From assembly GCA_029959905.1 (NCBI GenBank), contig JASCNZ010000001.1, positions 186,001 to 250,000 on the forward strand: a stretch of DNA of 64,000 bases, written 5' to 3'. This document shows, in pieces, positions 35,632-45,383 of this stretch (position 1 is the first letter of the stretch; every line of letters begins with the position of its first letter). The position numbers and the translations under genes were made by a program. Source of the DNA: Microbacteriaceae bacterium PS02344. Lineage in GTDB: Bacteria; Actinomycetota; Actinomycetes; Actinomycetales; Microbacteriaceae. Under the pieces are notes generated by a model that searched no databases, was not told the DNA's origin, and saw only the letters and a program-made list of their open reading frames with translations.

Positions 35632-37125
35632 TCACTCCGCCGTGTCGGCCGCCTTCTTGGCCGGGGCCTTCTTGGCGGCGGGCTTCTTCGCCGCCGGCTT
35701 CTTCGCGGGCTTCTCGTCGGAATCCGCCTTCTCGGCATCGTCCTTCTTGGCGGCGGGCTTCTTGGCCGGAGCCTTCTTCGCCGCCGGCTTCTTGGCGGGC
35801 TTGTCCTCGGCCGCAACCTCGGACTCCACGCCCTGCTCGTCCTCGTCGTCGGTCACGACGAAGTCCGACAGGTCGACGGCCTTGCCGTTGGTGTCGACGA
35901 CCTTCACCTTGCCGAGCGCGATCGCGAGCGCCTTGTTGCGCGCGACCTCGCCGACGAGGGCGGGCAGCTGGTTCGACGACTGCAGCGCCTCCACGAACTC
36001 CTGCGGAGCCATGCCGTACTGGGCGGCCGACTGGATGAGGTACTGGCTCAGTTCCTCCTGCGACACCTGCACGTCGGCCTGCTCGGCGATCGTGTCGAGC
36101 AGCACCTGGGTGCGGAACTGCTTCTCGCTTGCCTCGGTCACCTCGGCGCGGTGCACCTCGTCCTCGAGGCGGCCTTCGCCCTCGAGGTGGTTGTGGACCT
36201 CGTCCTCGATGAGCTGCGGCGGCACGGGGATCTCGATCTGCTCGAGCAGCGTCTCGACGAGCTTGTCGCGCGCGGCGGACCCCTGCGTGAAGACACCCTG
36301 CTGAGCGACGCGCTCGGCGAGGCTGGCACGCAGCTCGGCGATCGTGTCGAACTCGCTGGCGATCTGGGCGAAGTCGTCGTCCGCCTCGGGCAGCTCGCGC
36401 TCCTTGACGGCCTTGACCGACACCGACACCTCGGCCTCGGAACCGGCGTGGTCGCCCCCGACGAGCTTCGAGCGGAACGTGGTGTCCTCGCCGGCCGTCA
36501 GCGACTCGATGGCGTCGTCGATGCCCTCGAGCAGCTCGCCGGAGCCGACCTCGTAGGACACGCCCTCGGCGCGGTCAATCTCCGCACCGTCGATCGTGGC
36601 GACGAGGTCGAGCTCGACGAAGTCACCCTTGGCGGCGGGACGGTCGACGGGCACCAGGGTGCCGAAGCGAGCGCGCATGTTCTCGAGCTCGGCGTCGAGC
36701 GCCGCGTCGTCGGCCTCGACCGCGTCGACGGTCAGGGTGATGCCGTCGTACGAGGGGAGCTCGATCTCGGGGCGGACGTCGACCTCGACGTCGACCAGCA
36801 GGTCGCCGGAGAAGTCCTTCTCGTTCGGCCACTGGGTGATCTCGGCCGACGGGCGGCCGACGATGCGCAGCTTGTGCTCGGCCGTCGCGTCGCGGAAGAA
36901 CTTGTCGAGGCCCTCGTTCACGGCATGCTCGATGACGGCGCCGCGGCCGATGCGCTGGTCGATGATGGGGGCAGGCACCTTGCCCTTGCGGAAGCCGGGG
37001 ATCTGGACGTCCTGCGCGATGTGCTCGTAGGCGTGCGCGATGCTGGGCTTGAGGTCGTCCGGGGTGACCGTGATGCTGAGCTTGACCCGGGTGGGGGTCA
37101 GCTTCTCGACGGTGCTGTTCGCCAT
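35632..37125 (-). CDS. tig: Trigger factor chaperone
   Basis: 497-aa ribosome-associated chaperone and peptidyl-prolyl isomerase. The N-terminal ribosome-binding loop region [17 protein letters not shown] shows the GFRxGKxP signature. The FKBP-type domain (about 150-250) and helical C-terminal domain follow. A long Lys/Ala/Pro tail ([13 protein letters not shown] repeats) from about residue 440 is an actinobacterial addition. The tRNA-Pro gene is just upstream on the same strand. Confidence 0.95.
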   Translation of the reverse strand: MANSTVEKLTPTRVKLSITVTPDDLKPSIAHAYEHIAQDVQIPGFRKGKVPAPIIDQRIGRGAVIEHAVNEGLDKFFRDATAEHKLRIVGRPSAEITQWPNEKDFSGDLLVDVEVDVRPEIELPSYDGITLTVDAVEADDAALDAELENMRARFGTLVPVDRPAAKGDFVELDLVATIDGAEIDRAEGVSYEVGSGELLEGIDDAIESLTAGEDTTFRSKLVGGDHAGSEAEVSVSVKAVKERELPEADDDFAQIASEFDTIAELRASLAERVAQQGVFTQGSAARDKLVETLLEQIEIPVPPQLIEDEVHNHLEGEGRLEDEVHRAEVTEASEKQFRTQVLLDTIAEQADVQVSQEELSQYLIQSAAQYGMAPQEFVEALQSSNQLPALVGEVARNKALAIALGKVKVVDTNGKAVDLSDFVVTDDEDEQGVESEVAAEDKPAKKPAAKKAPAKKPAAKKDDAEKADSDEKPAKKPAAKKPAAKKAPAKKAADTAE

Positions 37126-37188
37126 GCTGGTGTGTTCTCCTTGTGATCTCCGCGGTGCACCCGCGGCTGCGAGACTTCGGGGGCCGTG

Positions 37189-37262
37189 TCGGGGCGACAG
37201 GAGTTGAACCTGCGACCTCCCGCTCCCAAAGCGGGCGCTCTACCAAACTGAGCTACGCCCCG
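37189..37262 (-). tRNA. tRNA-Pro (anticodon TGG)
   Basis: 74-nt cloverleaf on the minus strand: acceptor CGGGGCG/CGCCCCG, D-arm GCTC, anticodon loop TTTGGGA within CCCGC/GCGGG, T-arm GCAGG TTCAACT CCTGT, discriminator A. The CCA end is not encoded. Confidence 0.97.
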
Positions 37263-37326
37263 GGGAATCCGCACGCAGATTCGGCCCCCACGAGTCTAAC
37301 GGACAGGAGCACACCCGATCGTCCGC

Positions 37327-37332
37327 TATGAT
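37327..37332 (+). promoter_or_regulatory. -10 box of tRNA-Gly
   Basis: TATGAT lies 38 nt before the tRNA-Gly 5' end. A -35 element is not clear. Confidence 0.4.
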
Positions 37333-37369
37333 CGATGAGTCCCCACCGGCGCCCTGCGCCCGGGAATTC

Positions 37370-37440
37370 GGGGCTGTAGCTTAATGGTAAAGCCTTAGTC
37401 TTCCAAACTAATGACGCGGGTTCGATTCCCGTCAGCCCCT
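37370..37440 (+). tRNA. tRNA-Gly (anticodon TCC)
   Basis: 71-nt cloverleaf: acceptor GGGGCTG/CAGCCCC, anticodon loop CTTCCAA in stem TTAGT/ACTAA, T-arm GCGGG TTCGATT CCCGT, discriminator T. Followed at once by a hairpin terminator. Confidence 0.97.
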
Positions 37441-37444
37441 CTGC

Positions 37445-37478
37445 ACGAGGCCCTCATCGAAAGATGGGGGCCTTCGTC
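37445..37478 (+). terminator. Terminator of tRNA-Gly
   Basis: Hairpin AGGCCCTCATC / GATGGGGGCCT (one wobble/mismatch) with GAAA tetraloop and an extended outer pairing ACGA / TCGT. Confidence 0.8.
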
Positions 37479-37534
37479 GTGTCCTCTTCTAGACTCTGGG
37501 AATATCGCACGATGGCAGGACGAGGGGGAAGCCC

Positions 37535-38758
37535 GTGAGCGATGCGTTCCGATCCGAGATTGGCCCACCCCATCCGGCCGGCCACGGCATCCACCTGCTC
37601 CCGCCGCAGTTCGGCGGCGCGGCGCGCGAGACCGTGCGGCGACGTCGCCGAGTGCCACGCGGACTGATCATCGGTGCGATCGCGGCCGTGCTCGTGGGGG
37701 GCGCCTTCGGCGCCGTGCAGACGAGCGCCAACCTGCGATACGACGACACCGCCGCCGCATACGCCACAGCACGCGAGGAGGCGCAGAGCGCCCTCTCCGA
37801 CCTCGAGGCCGCCGATGCGCAGCTCGCTGCCACCGCAGCCTCCGCCGACGCTCTTCTCGCAGGGAACACCGGCGCGCTGATGGATGCCGTTCCGCTGGAC
37901 GCCATCGACACCGCCGTCGCCGACGCAGATGAGGTGGCGACCGCGACCGACGAGATCCTCGGCACCGAGCTGGCAGACGAGCCCACCAAACCCGGCTGGT
38001 TCTGGGAGCTTTTCGCCGGCGCGGACGAGCTCGAAGAGGCCCAGACGAGCGCCGCAGACGTCGAAGACGAGGCCGAGGCACAGGTCGCCGCGGTCGAGAC
38101 GTCGGACGCGCAGCTCTCGGATGCCGGTGTGGCTGTCATCAGCGGCGCCTCAGCGGCGGCGGGTGCCTTCGAGACCGCTCACATCTCCGCCCGGAACGAC
38201 GACGTCATCGCGCTGCGTAACGCCGCGTCGTCGACCACCGCGCCGACCGCATTGGACGACGACGCGGTCGCGCGCTTCGCCCAGCTGCAGGCTGAGGCCG
38301 CGAAGGTCGTGGAATCGGAAGCCGCGGAGCTCGCCGAGAAGGACGGCCCGCTGCGCGCCGCGCGGCTCGAGATCGAGGCGTTCGCACGCTCGCTCGCACC
38401 CGGCGTGCTGCTGGAGTTCGATTGGGCGCCGATCGTGAACGGCTACGGCGACCAGGGCAGCATGGGCGGTTACACGACGTGGTGGTGGGACGAGCCCGAC
38501 CGGTCGGTCATGCTCCTGTCGAACTCGGTCGCCGAGCAGTGGCCGGCCGCGCGCAGCAAGGCGCTGGTGGCGCACGAGGTCGGTCACGCGATCAGCGTGA
38601 AGTGCGAGGACATGTACGACTCGTCGACGCAGGACAGCATCGAGAAGTGGGCGACGGCCTGGGCCATCGGCATGGGCTTCACCGACGACGCGAACGGTGT
38701 GTGGGCCTACGGGTACCCGCCCCAGAGCTACATCGACGCCGCATACGGATGCCGCTGA
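37535..38758 (+). CDS. Membrane-anchored HEVGH metallopeptidase-like protein
   Basis: 407 aa from a GTG with GAGGGGGAAG upstream. A basic segment (RRRRRVPR) precedes one transmembrane helix (GLIIGAIAAVLVGGAFGAV, about 43-62), so the rest is outside the cell. Residues 70-270 are an Ala/Glu/Asp-rich helical stalk. The C-terminal domain (about 290-407) contains WWWDEPDRSVMLLS and VAHEVGHAISVKC, an HExxH zinc-peptidase motif, followed by Cys residues near the end. A secreted metallopeptidase or a structural relative; substrate unknown. TAGACT at 37490-37495 may be its -10. Confidence 0.75.
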   Translation: MSDAFRSEIGPPHPAGHGIHLLPPQFGGAARETVRRRRRVPRGLIIGAIAAVLVGGAFGAVQTSANLRYDDTAAAYATAREEAQSALSDLEAADAQLAATAASADALLAGNTGALMDAVPLDAIDTAVADADEVATATDEILGTELADEPTKPGWFWELFAGADELEEAQTSAADVEDEAEAQVAAVETSDAQLSDAGVAVISGASAAAGAFETAHISARNDDVIALRNAASSTTAPTALDDDAVARFAQLQAEAAKVVESEAAELAEKDGPLRAARLEIEAFARSLAPGVLLEFDWAPIVNGYGDQGSMGGYTTWWWDEPDRSVMLLSNSVAEQWPAARSKALVAHEVGHAISVKCEDMYDSSTQDSIEKWATAWAIGMGFTDDANGVWAYGYPPQSYIDAAYGCR

Positions 38759-38768
38759 CTCCCAGAGG

Positions 38769-38810
38769 CATATGAAGAAGCCCCCGGCCTCCCGGGGGCT
38801 TCTTCATATG
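38769..38810. terminator. Bidirectional terminator, convergent genes
   Basis: Near-perfect palindrome with 19-bp arms (starting CATATGAAGAAGCCCCCGG) and a 3-4-nt loop. Confidence 0.9.
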
Positions 38811-38821
38811 TCAGACGGAGG

Positions 38822-39175
38822 TCACTGACCGCGACGCTCGCGCAGCTGGTTCAGTGCATCCTCGAGCAGCTGGACCGCCTCTTCGTCCGTACGGCGCTCC
38901 TTCACGTAGGCGAGGTGCGTCTTGTACGGCTCGGTCTTGGCGACCGCCGGCGGGTTCTCCTTGTCGCGACCGGCCGGGAGGCCGGACTGCGGGTGGTCGA
39001 TGATCTCCGGGATCTCCTCTTCGGGCAGACCTGCCGCGAAGTAGCGCACCGTCTCGTTGCCGAGGCCGTCCCAGTAGGACACCGCGATGCGGTCGGCATG
39101 GTAGCCGTGGTCCTGCTCGCCCATCGGGCCGGAGCCCACGCGCGTGCCGCGAATGGCGTTTCCACCGGTGGCCAT
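38822..39175 (-). CDS. rbpA: RNA polymerase-binding protein RbpA
   Basis: 117-aa actinobacterial transcription activator binding the principal sigma factor and RNA polymerase. Recognised by IRGTRVGSGPMGEQDHGYHA (core-binding N-terminus), YFAAGLPEEEIPEI, then the sigma-interacting helix KTHLAYVKERRTDEEAVQLL. No zinc Cys remain in the central domain, as in several family members. The start shares a base with the secG stop (TGATG). Confidence 0.9.
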   Translation of the reverse strand: MATGGNAIRGTRVGSGPMGEQDHGYHADRIAVSYWDGLGNETVRYFAAGLPEEEIPEIIDHPQSGLPAGRDKENPPAVAKTEPYKTHLAYVKERRTDEEAVQLLEDALNQLRERRGQ

Positions 39176-39423
39176 CAGATCACCTCGAACTTCGTGATGA
39201 GGCCCAGCGCGACGATCGCGACGAACCAGGTCAGCGCCAGCACCACCGTGAAACGGTTGAGGTTGCGCTCGGCGAGGCCGGACGAACCGACCGCCGAGGA
39301 CATGCCCCCGCCGAACATGTCGGAGAGGCCGCCACCGCGACCCTTGTGCAAGAGGATGAGGAGGGTCAGCAGGACGCTGGTGATACCCAGCACGACCTGC
39401 AGGACGAACTCGAGAATTGCCAC
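39175..39423 (-). CDS. secG: Preprotein translocase subunit SecG
   Basis: 82-aa membrane protein with two hydrophobic segments (VLQVVLGITSVLLTLLILLH and RFTVVLALTWFVAIVALGLI) separated by the SecG loop KGRGGGLSDMFGGGM. It assists SecYE-dependent export. GTG start at 39423 (MAILEFVLQ); the frame upstream is unrelated. TATACT on the minus strand at about 39469-39474 is a candidate -10. Confidence 0.94.
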   Translation of the reverse strand: MAILEFVLQVVLGITSVLLTLLILLHKGRGGGLSDMFGGGMSSAVGSSGLAERNLNRFTVVLALTWFVAIVALGLITKFEVI

Positions 39424-39482
39424 GAGGAAAGAGCCTTTCGCTGGGGCAGGACAGCCCCGGTAACGGTCAAGTATACGGTGCA

Positions 39483-39500
39483 GCGGGGCCGCAGCCCCGC
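39483..39500. terminator. Short hairpin after tpiA
   Basis: Perfect 7-bp GC stem GCGGGGC / GCCCCGC with CGCA loop, 5 nt past the tpiA stop. It also overlaps the likely secG promoter. Confidence 0.6.
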
Positions 39501-39505
39501 CGCAC

Positions 39506-40297
39506 TCACACTCCGACGTGCTTCTCGAAGCGGATGATCGCTGCGAACTCGTCGACGACCAGGCTCGCGCCGCCCACCAGGGCGCCGTCGACATCGGGCT
39601 CGCGCATGAAGCTGGCGATGTTCGCCGCCTTGACTGAACCGCCGTAGAGGATGCGCGTCCGCGCCGCCGCCTCGTCGCCCAGCGCCTTCGCCACCACTCC
39701 GCGGAGGGTTGCGCAGACGTCCTGCGCCTGCTGAGGCGTGGCGGCCTGGCCCGAACCGATCGCCCAGACCGGCTCGTACGCCACGACGATGTCCGCCGAG
39801 GCGGGAACGTTCGCGAGCGCCTTCTCGAGCTGCCCCACGGGCACGGCGCTGGCACCGAACTCCTCGAGGTCGGCCGCCGTCTCGCCCACGCAGATCACCG
39901 GCACGAGACCGTGCTTCAGCGAGGCCTGCACCTTGGCCGCGACGATGTCGTCGGACTCCGCGTGGTACTCGCGGCGCTCCGAGTGGCCGATGATGACGTA
40001 CTTCGCGTCGAGCTTGGCGAGGAACGCACCGGACACCTCGCCGGTGTATGCACCGGAGTCGTGCGCCGAGACATCCTGCGCACCGAGGGCGAACGGGATC
40101 TTGTCGGCGTCGATCAGCGTCTGCACGCTGCGGATGTCGGTGAAGGGCGGGAACACCGCTACCTCGACCGAGCCCTCCTCGTGCTTCGCGTCCTTCAGGG
40201 TCCAGTGCAGCTTCTGCACGAAGGCGACCGCCTGCAGGTGGTCGAGGTTCATCTTCCAGTTGCCCGCGATGAGCGGGGTCCGGGTGTTCACTGCCAT
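39506..40297 (-). CDS. tpiA: Triosephosphate isomerase
   Basis: 263-aa TIM-barrel enzyme interconverting dihydroxyacetone phosphate and glyceraldehyde-3-phosphate. Visible residues: N and K in [10 protein letters not shown], catalytic His in IIGHSERRE, catalytic Glu in [13 protein letters not shown], phosphate loop [12 protein letters not shown]. The start at 40297 overlaps pgk by 10 nt. Third gene of the gap-pgk-tpiA unit. Confidence 0.96.
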   Translation of the reverse strand: MAVNTRTPLIAGNWKMNLDHLQAVAFVQKLHWTLKDAKHEEGSVEVAVFPPFTDIRSVQTLIDADKIPFALGAQDVSAHDSGAYTGEVSGAFLAKLDAKYVIIGHSERREYHAESDDIVAAKVQASLKHGLVPVICVGETAADLEEFGASAVPVGQLEKALANVPASADIVVAYEPVWAIGSGQAATPQQAQDVCATLRGVVAKALGDEAAARTRILYGGSVKAANIASFMREPDVDGALVGGASLVVDEFAAIIRFEKHVGV

Positions 40298-41502
40298 CCG
40301 AGCACCTCCAGGCCGGGTAGTTTCTTGCCCTCGAGGAACTCGAGGCTCGCGCCGCCACCGGTCGAGATGTGCCCGAACCGGTCGTCGGCGAATCCGAGCT
40401 GACGCACAGCCGCGGCGGAGTCTCCCCCGCCGACGACACTGAGTCCATCGACCTCGGTCAGCGCCTGGGCGACGGCCTTGGTACCTGCTGCGAACGCCTC
40501 GAACTCGAACACGCCCATCGGGCCGTTCCAGAACACCGTGCGCGACGAACGGATGACCTCGGCGAACCGCGCCGCAGTCTCCGGCCCGATGTCGAGCCCG
40601 ATGCCCGATCCGCCGAAAGCGGTCGCACCGATCGCATCGGCCGCGGCGACCTCGTGGTCGGCATCGGCCGCGAACGACGACGCCACGACGACGTCGGTCG
40701 GCAGCACGAGCTCCACGCCCCGCTCCTCCGCGTCGCGCAAGTAGCCGCGGACGGTGTCGAGCTGGTCCTCCTCGAGCAGGCTGGAGGCCACGTCGTGCCC
40801 CTGCGCCTTGAGGAAGGTGAACAGCATCCCCCCGCCGACGAGAATGCGATCGACGCGCGGAAGGAGGTGCGAGATCACACCGAGCTTGTCGCTGACCTTC
40901 GAGCCGCCGAGGACGACCGCGTACGGACGCTCGGGGTTCTCCGTCAGACGGTCGAGCACGTCGAGCTCGGCCGCGATCAGCAGGCCCGCAGCCGACGGCA
41001 GCAGCTCGGCGAGGTCGTAGACGCTCGCCTGCTTGCGGTGCACGACGCCGAAGCCGTCCGAGACGAGCACGTCGCCCAGCTCGGCGAGCTCGCGCGCGAA
41101 CGCCTCGCGGGTCTCGTCGTCCTTCGAGGTCTCCCCCGGGTTGAACCGCAGGTTCTCGACCACGACGACGTCGCCGTCGTGGAGAGCGGCGACGGCCTCC
41201 TGCGCCGACTCGCCGACGGTGTCGCGTGCGAACGCGACCGGCTTGCCGAGCAGCTCCGACAGCCGCTGGGCGACCGGGGCGAGGCTGTACTGGGGGTCGG
41301 GCGCGCCATCGGGGCGGCCGAGGTGCGAGCACACGACCACGCGGGCGCCCGCGTTGATGAGTGCGTTGAGGGTCGGCAACGAGGCGCGTACACGACCATC
41401 GTCCGTTATGACCCCGTCCCGCAGGGGGACATTGAGGTCACAACGGACGATGACGCGCTTGCCCTCGAGCGGACCCAACGAGTCCAGGGTGCGCAGAGTC
41501 AT
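40288..41502 (-). CDS. pgk: Phosphoglycerate kinase
   Basis: 404-aa glycolytic kinase making ATP from 1,3-bisphosphoglycerate. The N-domain carries [15 protein letters not shown] and [12 protein letters not shown]; the hinge/nucleotide region [16 protein letters not shown]; and the C-domain ends [24 protein letters not shown] ([20 protein letters not shown]). Start ATG at 41502 is 10 nt after the gap stop. Confidence 0.96.
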   Translation of the reverse strand: MTLRTLDSLGPLEGKRVIVRCDLNVPLRDGVITDDGRVRASLPTLNALINAGARVVVCSHLGRPDGAPDPQYSLAPVAQRLSELLGKPVAFARDTVGESAQEAVAALHDGDVVVVENLRFNPGETSKDDETREAFARELAELGDVLVSDGFGVVHRKQASVYDLAELLPSAAGLLIAAELDVLDRLTENPERPYAVVLGGSKVSDKLGVISHLLPRVDRILVGGGMLFTFLKAQGHDVASSLLEEDQLDTVRGYLRDAEERGVELVLPTDVVVASSFAADADHEVAAADAIGATAFGGSGIGLDIGPETAARFAEVIRSSRTVFWNGPMGVFEFEAFAAGTKAVAQALTEVDGLSVVGGGDSAAAVRQLGFADDRFGHISTGGGASLEFLEGKKLPGLEVLGWQ

Positions 41503-41512
41503 GGGCGCGGAG

Positions 41513-42517
<1,005 letters not shown>

Positions 42518-42577
42518 TCAGGTCTCCTGATTTCTCGTGCGCGTGAGCGCGGTTTCTACTAGAGAAGCATGGACGAC

Positions 42578-42612
42578 GGCGTCCCGACAGGCGTTGCGCC
42601 CGTCGGGACGCC
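42578..42612. terminator. Terminator downstream of sod
   Basis: Perfect 11-bp stem GGCGTCCCGAC with its complement, 13-nt loop, 9 nt past the sod stop; an overlapping alternative stem GACAGGCGT/ACGCCTGTC is possible. Confidence 0.75.
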
Positions 42613-42620
42613 TGTCATGT

Positions 42621-43247
42621 TTACGACAGTACCAGCAGGCCCGAGGTCTTCTCGCGGGCCACTTCGAAGCGCTGGGCGACGTTCTCCCAGTTGGCGATGT
42701 TCCACGCGGCCTTGACGTAGTCGGCCTTGACGTTGAGGTAGTCGAGGTAGAACGCGTGCTCCCACATGTCGAGCTGGAACAGCGGCACCGTGCCCTGCGC
42801 GGTGTTCGACTGCTGGTCGAAGAGCTGCTGGATGATGAGGCGCGCCCCGATCGGGTCCCAGCTCAGCACGGCCCAGCCGGAGCCCTGGATGCCGGTCGCG
42901 GCGGCGGTGAAGTGCGCCTGGAACTTCTCGAACGAACCGAAGTACTCGTCGATCGCCGCACGCAGCTCGCCCTCGGGCTGGCCGCCGCCGTTCGGCGAGA
43001 GGTTGGTCCAGAAGATGGAGTGGTTGACGTGACCGCCGAGGTTGAACGCGAGGTCCTTCTCGAGCTTGTTCACGTTGGCGAGGTTGCCGGTCTCGCGCGC
43101 CTCGGCGAGCTGCTCGAGCGCCGTGTTCGCACCAGTGACGTACGCCTGGTGGTGCTTGTCGTGGTGCAGTTCCATGATCTTGCCGCTGATGTGCGGCTCG
43201 AGGGCTGCGAAATCGTACGGGAGGTCGGGGAGCGTGTAGGTCGCCAT
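42621..43247 (-). CDS. sodA: Superoxide dismutase (Mn/Fe type)
   Basis: 208-aa dismutase. Metal ligands are visible in LHHDKHHQAYVTG, NHSIFWTNL, and DMWEHAFYLDYLNVKADYVK. The Gly/Gln pattern (GIQGSGWAVLSWD) suggests the Mn type. The ATG at 43247 gives the standard MATYTLPDLPYDF start; the earlier ATG at 43262 is less likely. Monocistronic, between two terminators. Confidence 0.95.
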   Translation of the reverse strand: MATYTLPDLPYDFAALEPHISGKIMELHHDKHHQAYVTGANTALEQLAEARETGNLANVNKLEKDLAFNLGGHVNHSIFWTNLSPNGGGQPEGELRAAIDEYFGSFEKFQAHFTAAATGIQGSGWAVLSWDPIGARLIIQQLFDQQSNTAQGTVPLFQLDMWEHAFYLDYLNVKADYVKAAWNIANWENVAQRFEVAREKTSGLLVLS

Positions 43248-43384
43248 GTCGCTTTCATCCAATCCGCGCCGCGCCGCGGCGCTTGCCGATCCTCCGCGCC
43301 ACCGAAGTGCGGCGTGGAGCGGACGTCTCTCATCCTAGTGACGACAACGCCCGGCGGCCTCCGATCCTTCCGCCGGATGACGAA

Positions 43385-43415
43385 GAGAGCCGACCCCTTG
43401 ACAGGGTCGGCTCTC
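43385..43415. terminator. Terminator downstream of whiA
   Basis: Perfect 12-bp stem GAGAGCCGACCC with its complement and a 7-nt loop. Confidence 0.85.
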
Positions 43416-43432
43416 GTGTGGAATCGATCGAC

Positions 43433-44410
43433 TCAGACGTCCAAGCCGGCGGGGACCGCCGCTTCGGTGCCGGGCACGCCGTCGCTCTGGGCCTTCTTGT
43501 CGGCCATGGCGAGGAGGCGACGGATGCGTCCGGCGACGGCATCCTTCGTCATCGGCGGCTCCGCGTGGTGACCGAGCTCGTCGAGGCTCGCGTCGCGATG
43601 CGCGAGACGGAGCTCACCCGCGACCTTCAGGTGCGCGGGGACCTCGTCGCCGAGGATCTCGAGGGCACGCTCGACGCGCGCGCACGCGGCGACGGCGGCC
43701 TGGGCCGAGCGGCGGAGGTTCGCATCGTCGAAGTTCACCAGCCGGTTCACGCCGGCCCGCACCTCGCGGCGCTGCCGCAGTTCCTCCCACGCGACGGCCG
43801 TACGACGCGCACCCATCTCGTTGAGGATGCCGCGGATGGCCTCACCCTCGCGCACGACGACGCGCGGCATCCCCCGCACCTCGCGCGCCTTCGCGGCGAC
43901 ACCGAGGCGGTGGGCGGCGCCGACGAGCGCCATCGCCGCTTCGGACGTGGGGCAGACGACCTCGAGCATCGCCGAGCGGCCCGGCTCGCTCAGCGTGCCG
44001 GCAGCGAGGAACGCACCGCGCCAGAGTCCTGCGAGCTCGGAGCGCGAGCCGGTGGTGAGACGGTTCGGGAGGCCGCGTACGGGACGGCGACGCTGGTCGA
44101 GCAGTCCGGTCTGACGAGCGAGGGTCTCGCCGGATTCGATGACACGGACGGCCCACCGGGCGCCGTCGTTGGCGGTGCTCGACTGCACCTGAGCGATCTC
44201 CGGACGGACGCCGTAGATCTCGGCGAGATCGCGGGCGACGCGCCGCGCGAGAGTCTCGGCATCGACCTCTGCCTCGACAGCGACACGCCCGGCGATGGAG
44301 TGGAGTCCCCCCGCGAACCGGAGGATGGCGGTCACCTCGGAGACGCGCACCGTCGGGGGTGCGTTCCGAATGCTGACGAGCTCTGCTTTGACGTCGGTGG
44401 TGAGTGCCAC
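43433..44410 (-). CDS. whiA: WhiA developmental/cell-division DNA-binding protein
   Basis: 325-aa protein with an N-terminal degenerate LAGLIDADG homing-endonuclease fold ([20 protein letters not shown]) and a C-terminal helix-turn-helix ([20 protein letters not shown]). The GTG at 44410 gives [12 protein letters not shown], the normal start. In actinobacteria WhiA activates sporulation or division genes. It ends the uvrA-uvrC-rapZ-whiA run. The yvcK-like gene often found between rapZ and whiA is missing here. Confidence 0.94.
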   Translation of the reverse strand: MALTTDVKAELVSIRNAPPTVRVSEVTAILRFAGGLHSIAGRVAVEAEVDAETLARRVARDLAEIYGVRPEIAQVQSSTANDGARWAVRVIESGETLARQTGLLDQRRRPVRGLPNRLTTGSRSELAGLWRGAFLAAGTLSEPGRSAMLEVVCPTSEAAMALVGAAHRLGVAAKAREVRGMPRVVVREGEAIRGILNEMGARRTAVAWEELRQRREVRAGVNRLVNFDDANLRRSAQAAVAACARVERALEILGDEVPAHLKVAGELRLAHRDASLDELGHHAEPPMTKDAVAGRIRRLLAMADKKAQSDGVPGTEAAVPAGLDV

Positions 44411-44477
44411 GAGACTCCTTTTCCGTTCACGCGCCGGGTCGCGACGCAAACGTCCAGCTTACCGTCTGGTCGCTCTC

Positions 44478-45350
44478 CTACTCGCGCCCGAGGTCGCGGT
44501 GACGGACGCTGACGGCGACGCCGGGGATCGCTGCGAGCCGCCGCGCCAGCTCCTCCGACATCGCCACGGAGCGGTGCTTTCCGCCCGTGCATCCGATGGC
44601 GATGGTCGAGTGGCTCTTGTTCTCGCGCTGATAACCCTCCAGGACGGGAACGAGCGCCGTCGCGTACGCCTCGAGGAAGTCGCCCGCTCCCTCGCGCGAC
44701 AGCACGTAGTCGCGCACCGCCTCGTCCTGGCCCGTCAGACCACGGAGCTCCTCGTTCCAGAACGGGTTCGGCAGGAATCGCATGTCCGCCACGAGGTCGA
44801 CGTCGGTCGGCAGACCGTACTTGAAGCCGAAACTGAGCAGTGTGACGCGGTGCCTCGCCTGCCCCTCGGCGGAGAACAGTTCGGAGACCTGCGTGGCCAG
44901 CTGATGGATGTTCGAGCTGGAGGTGTCGATCACCATGTCGGCGGACTCGTGGATCGGGGCCAGGCGCGCCCGTTCCGTGCGGATGCCGTCGAGCAGCGTG
45001 CCGTCTCCCTGCAACGGGTGCGGACGGCGGACGGCCTCGAACCGGCGGACGAGCACATCGTCGGATGCCTCGAGGAACAGCACCCGCACCGATCCGCGCG
45101 AACGCAGGAGACGCGCGACCTCGGGGAAATCGTCGAAGAGACTGCCCCCGCGCACGTCGACCACGGCGGCGACCTTGGGCAGCGCATCGCCGCCCATGTC
45201 GGTCAGGTCGATCAACGGTCGCAGGATCTGCGGGGGGAGGTTGTCGACCACGTACCAGCCGAGGTCCTCCAGGGCGTTCGCGACGGTCGTCCGCCCGGCA
45301 CCGGACATTCCCGTGACGATGAGGAATTCGCCCTGCTCGGACTCGGTCAT
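44478..45350 (-). CDS. rapZ: RapZ/YvcJ-type nucleotide-binding protein
   Basis: 290-aa P-loop protein. Walker A GMSGAGRTTVANALEDLG lies near residue 14; the family motifs DVRGGSLFDDFPEVAR, RRPHPLQGDGTLLDGI, LLSFGFKYGLPTDVDLVADM and IGCTGGKHRSVAMSEELA follow, the last with the conserved Cys/His cluster. RapZ binds RNA and UDP-GlcNAc-related signals in enterobacteria; the actinobacterial role is less clear. It is 33 nt after uvrC. Confidence 0.93.
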   Translation of the reverse strand: MTESEQGEFLIVTGMSGAGRTTVANALEDLGWYVVDNLPPQILRPLIDLTDMGGDALPKVAAVVDVRGGSLFDDFPEVARLLRSRGSVRVLFLEASDDVLVRRFEAVRRPHPLQGDGTLLDGIRTERARLAPIHESADMVIDTSSSNIHQLATQVSELFSAEGQARHRVTLLSFGFKYGLPTDVDLVADMRFLPNPFWNEELRGLTGQDEAVRDYVLSREGAGDFLEAYATALVPVLEGYQRENKSHSTIAIGCTGGKHRSVAMSEELARRLAAIPGVAVSVRHRDLGRE

Positions 45351-45383
45351 CGCAGCATGCTCCTTCTCGCGTGGAACTCCAGC

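Noticed and set aside
37189..37440. tRNA-Pro or tRNA-Gly as an integration site
   Set aside because: Both are complete and no repeat of their 3' ends or recombinase lies nearby.
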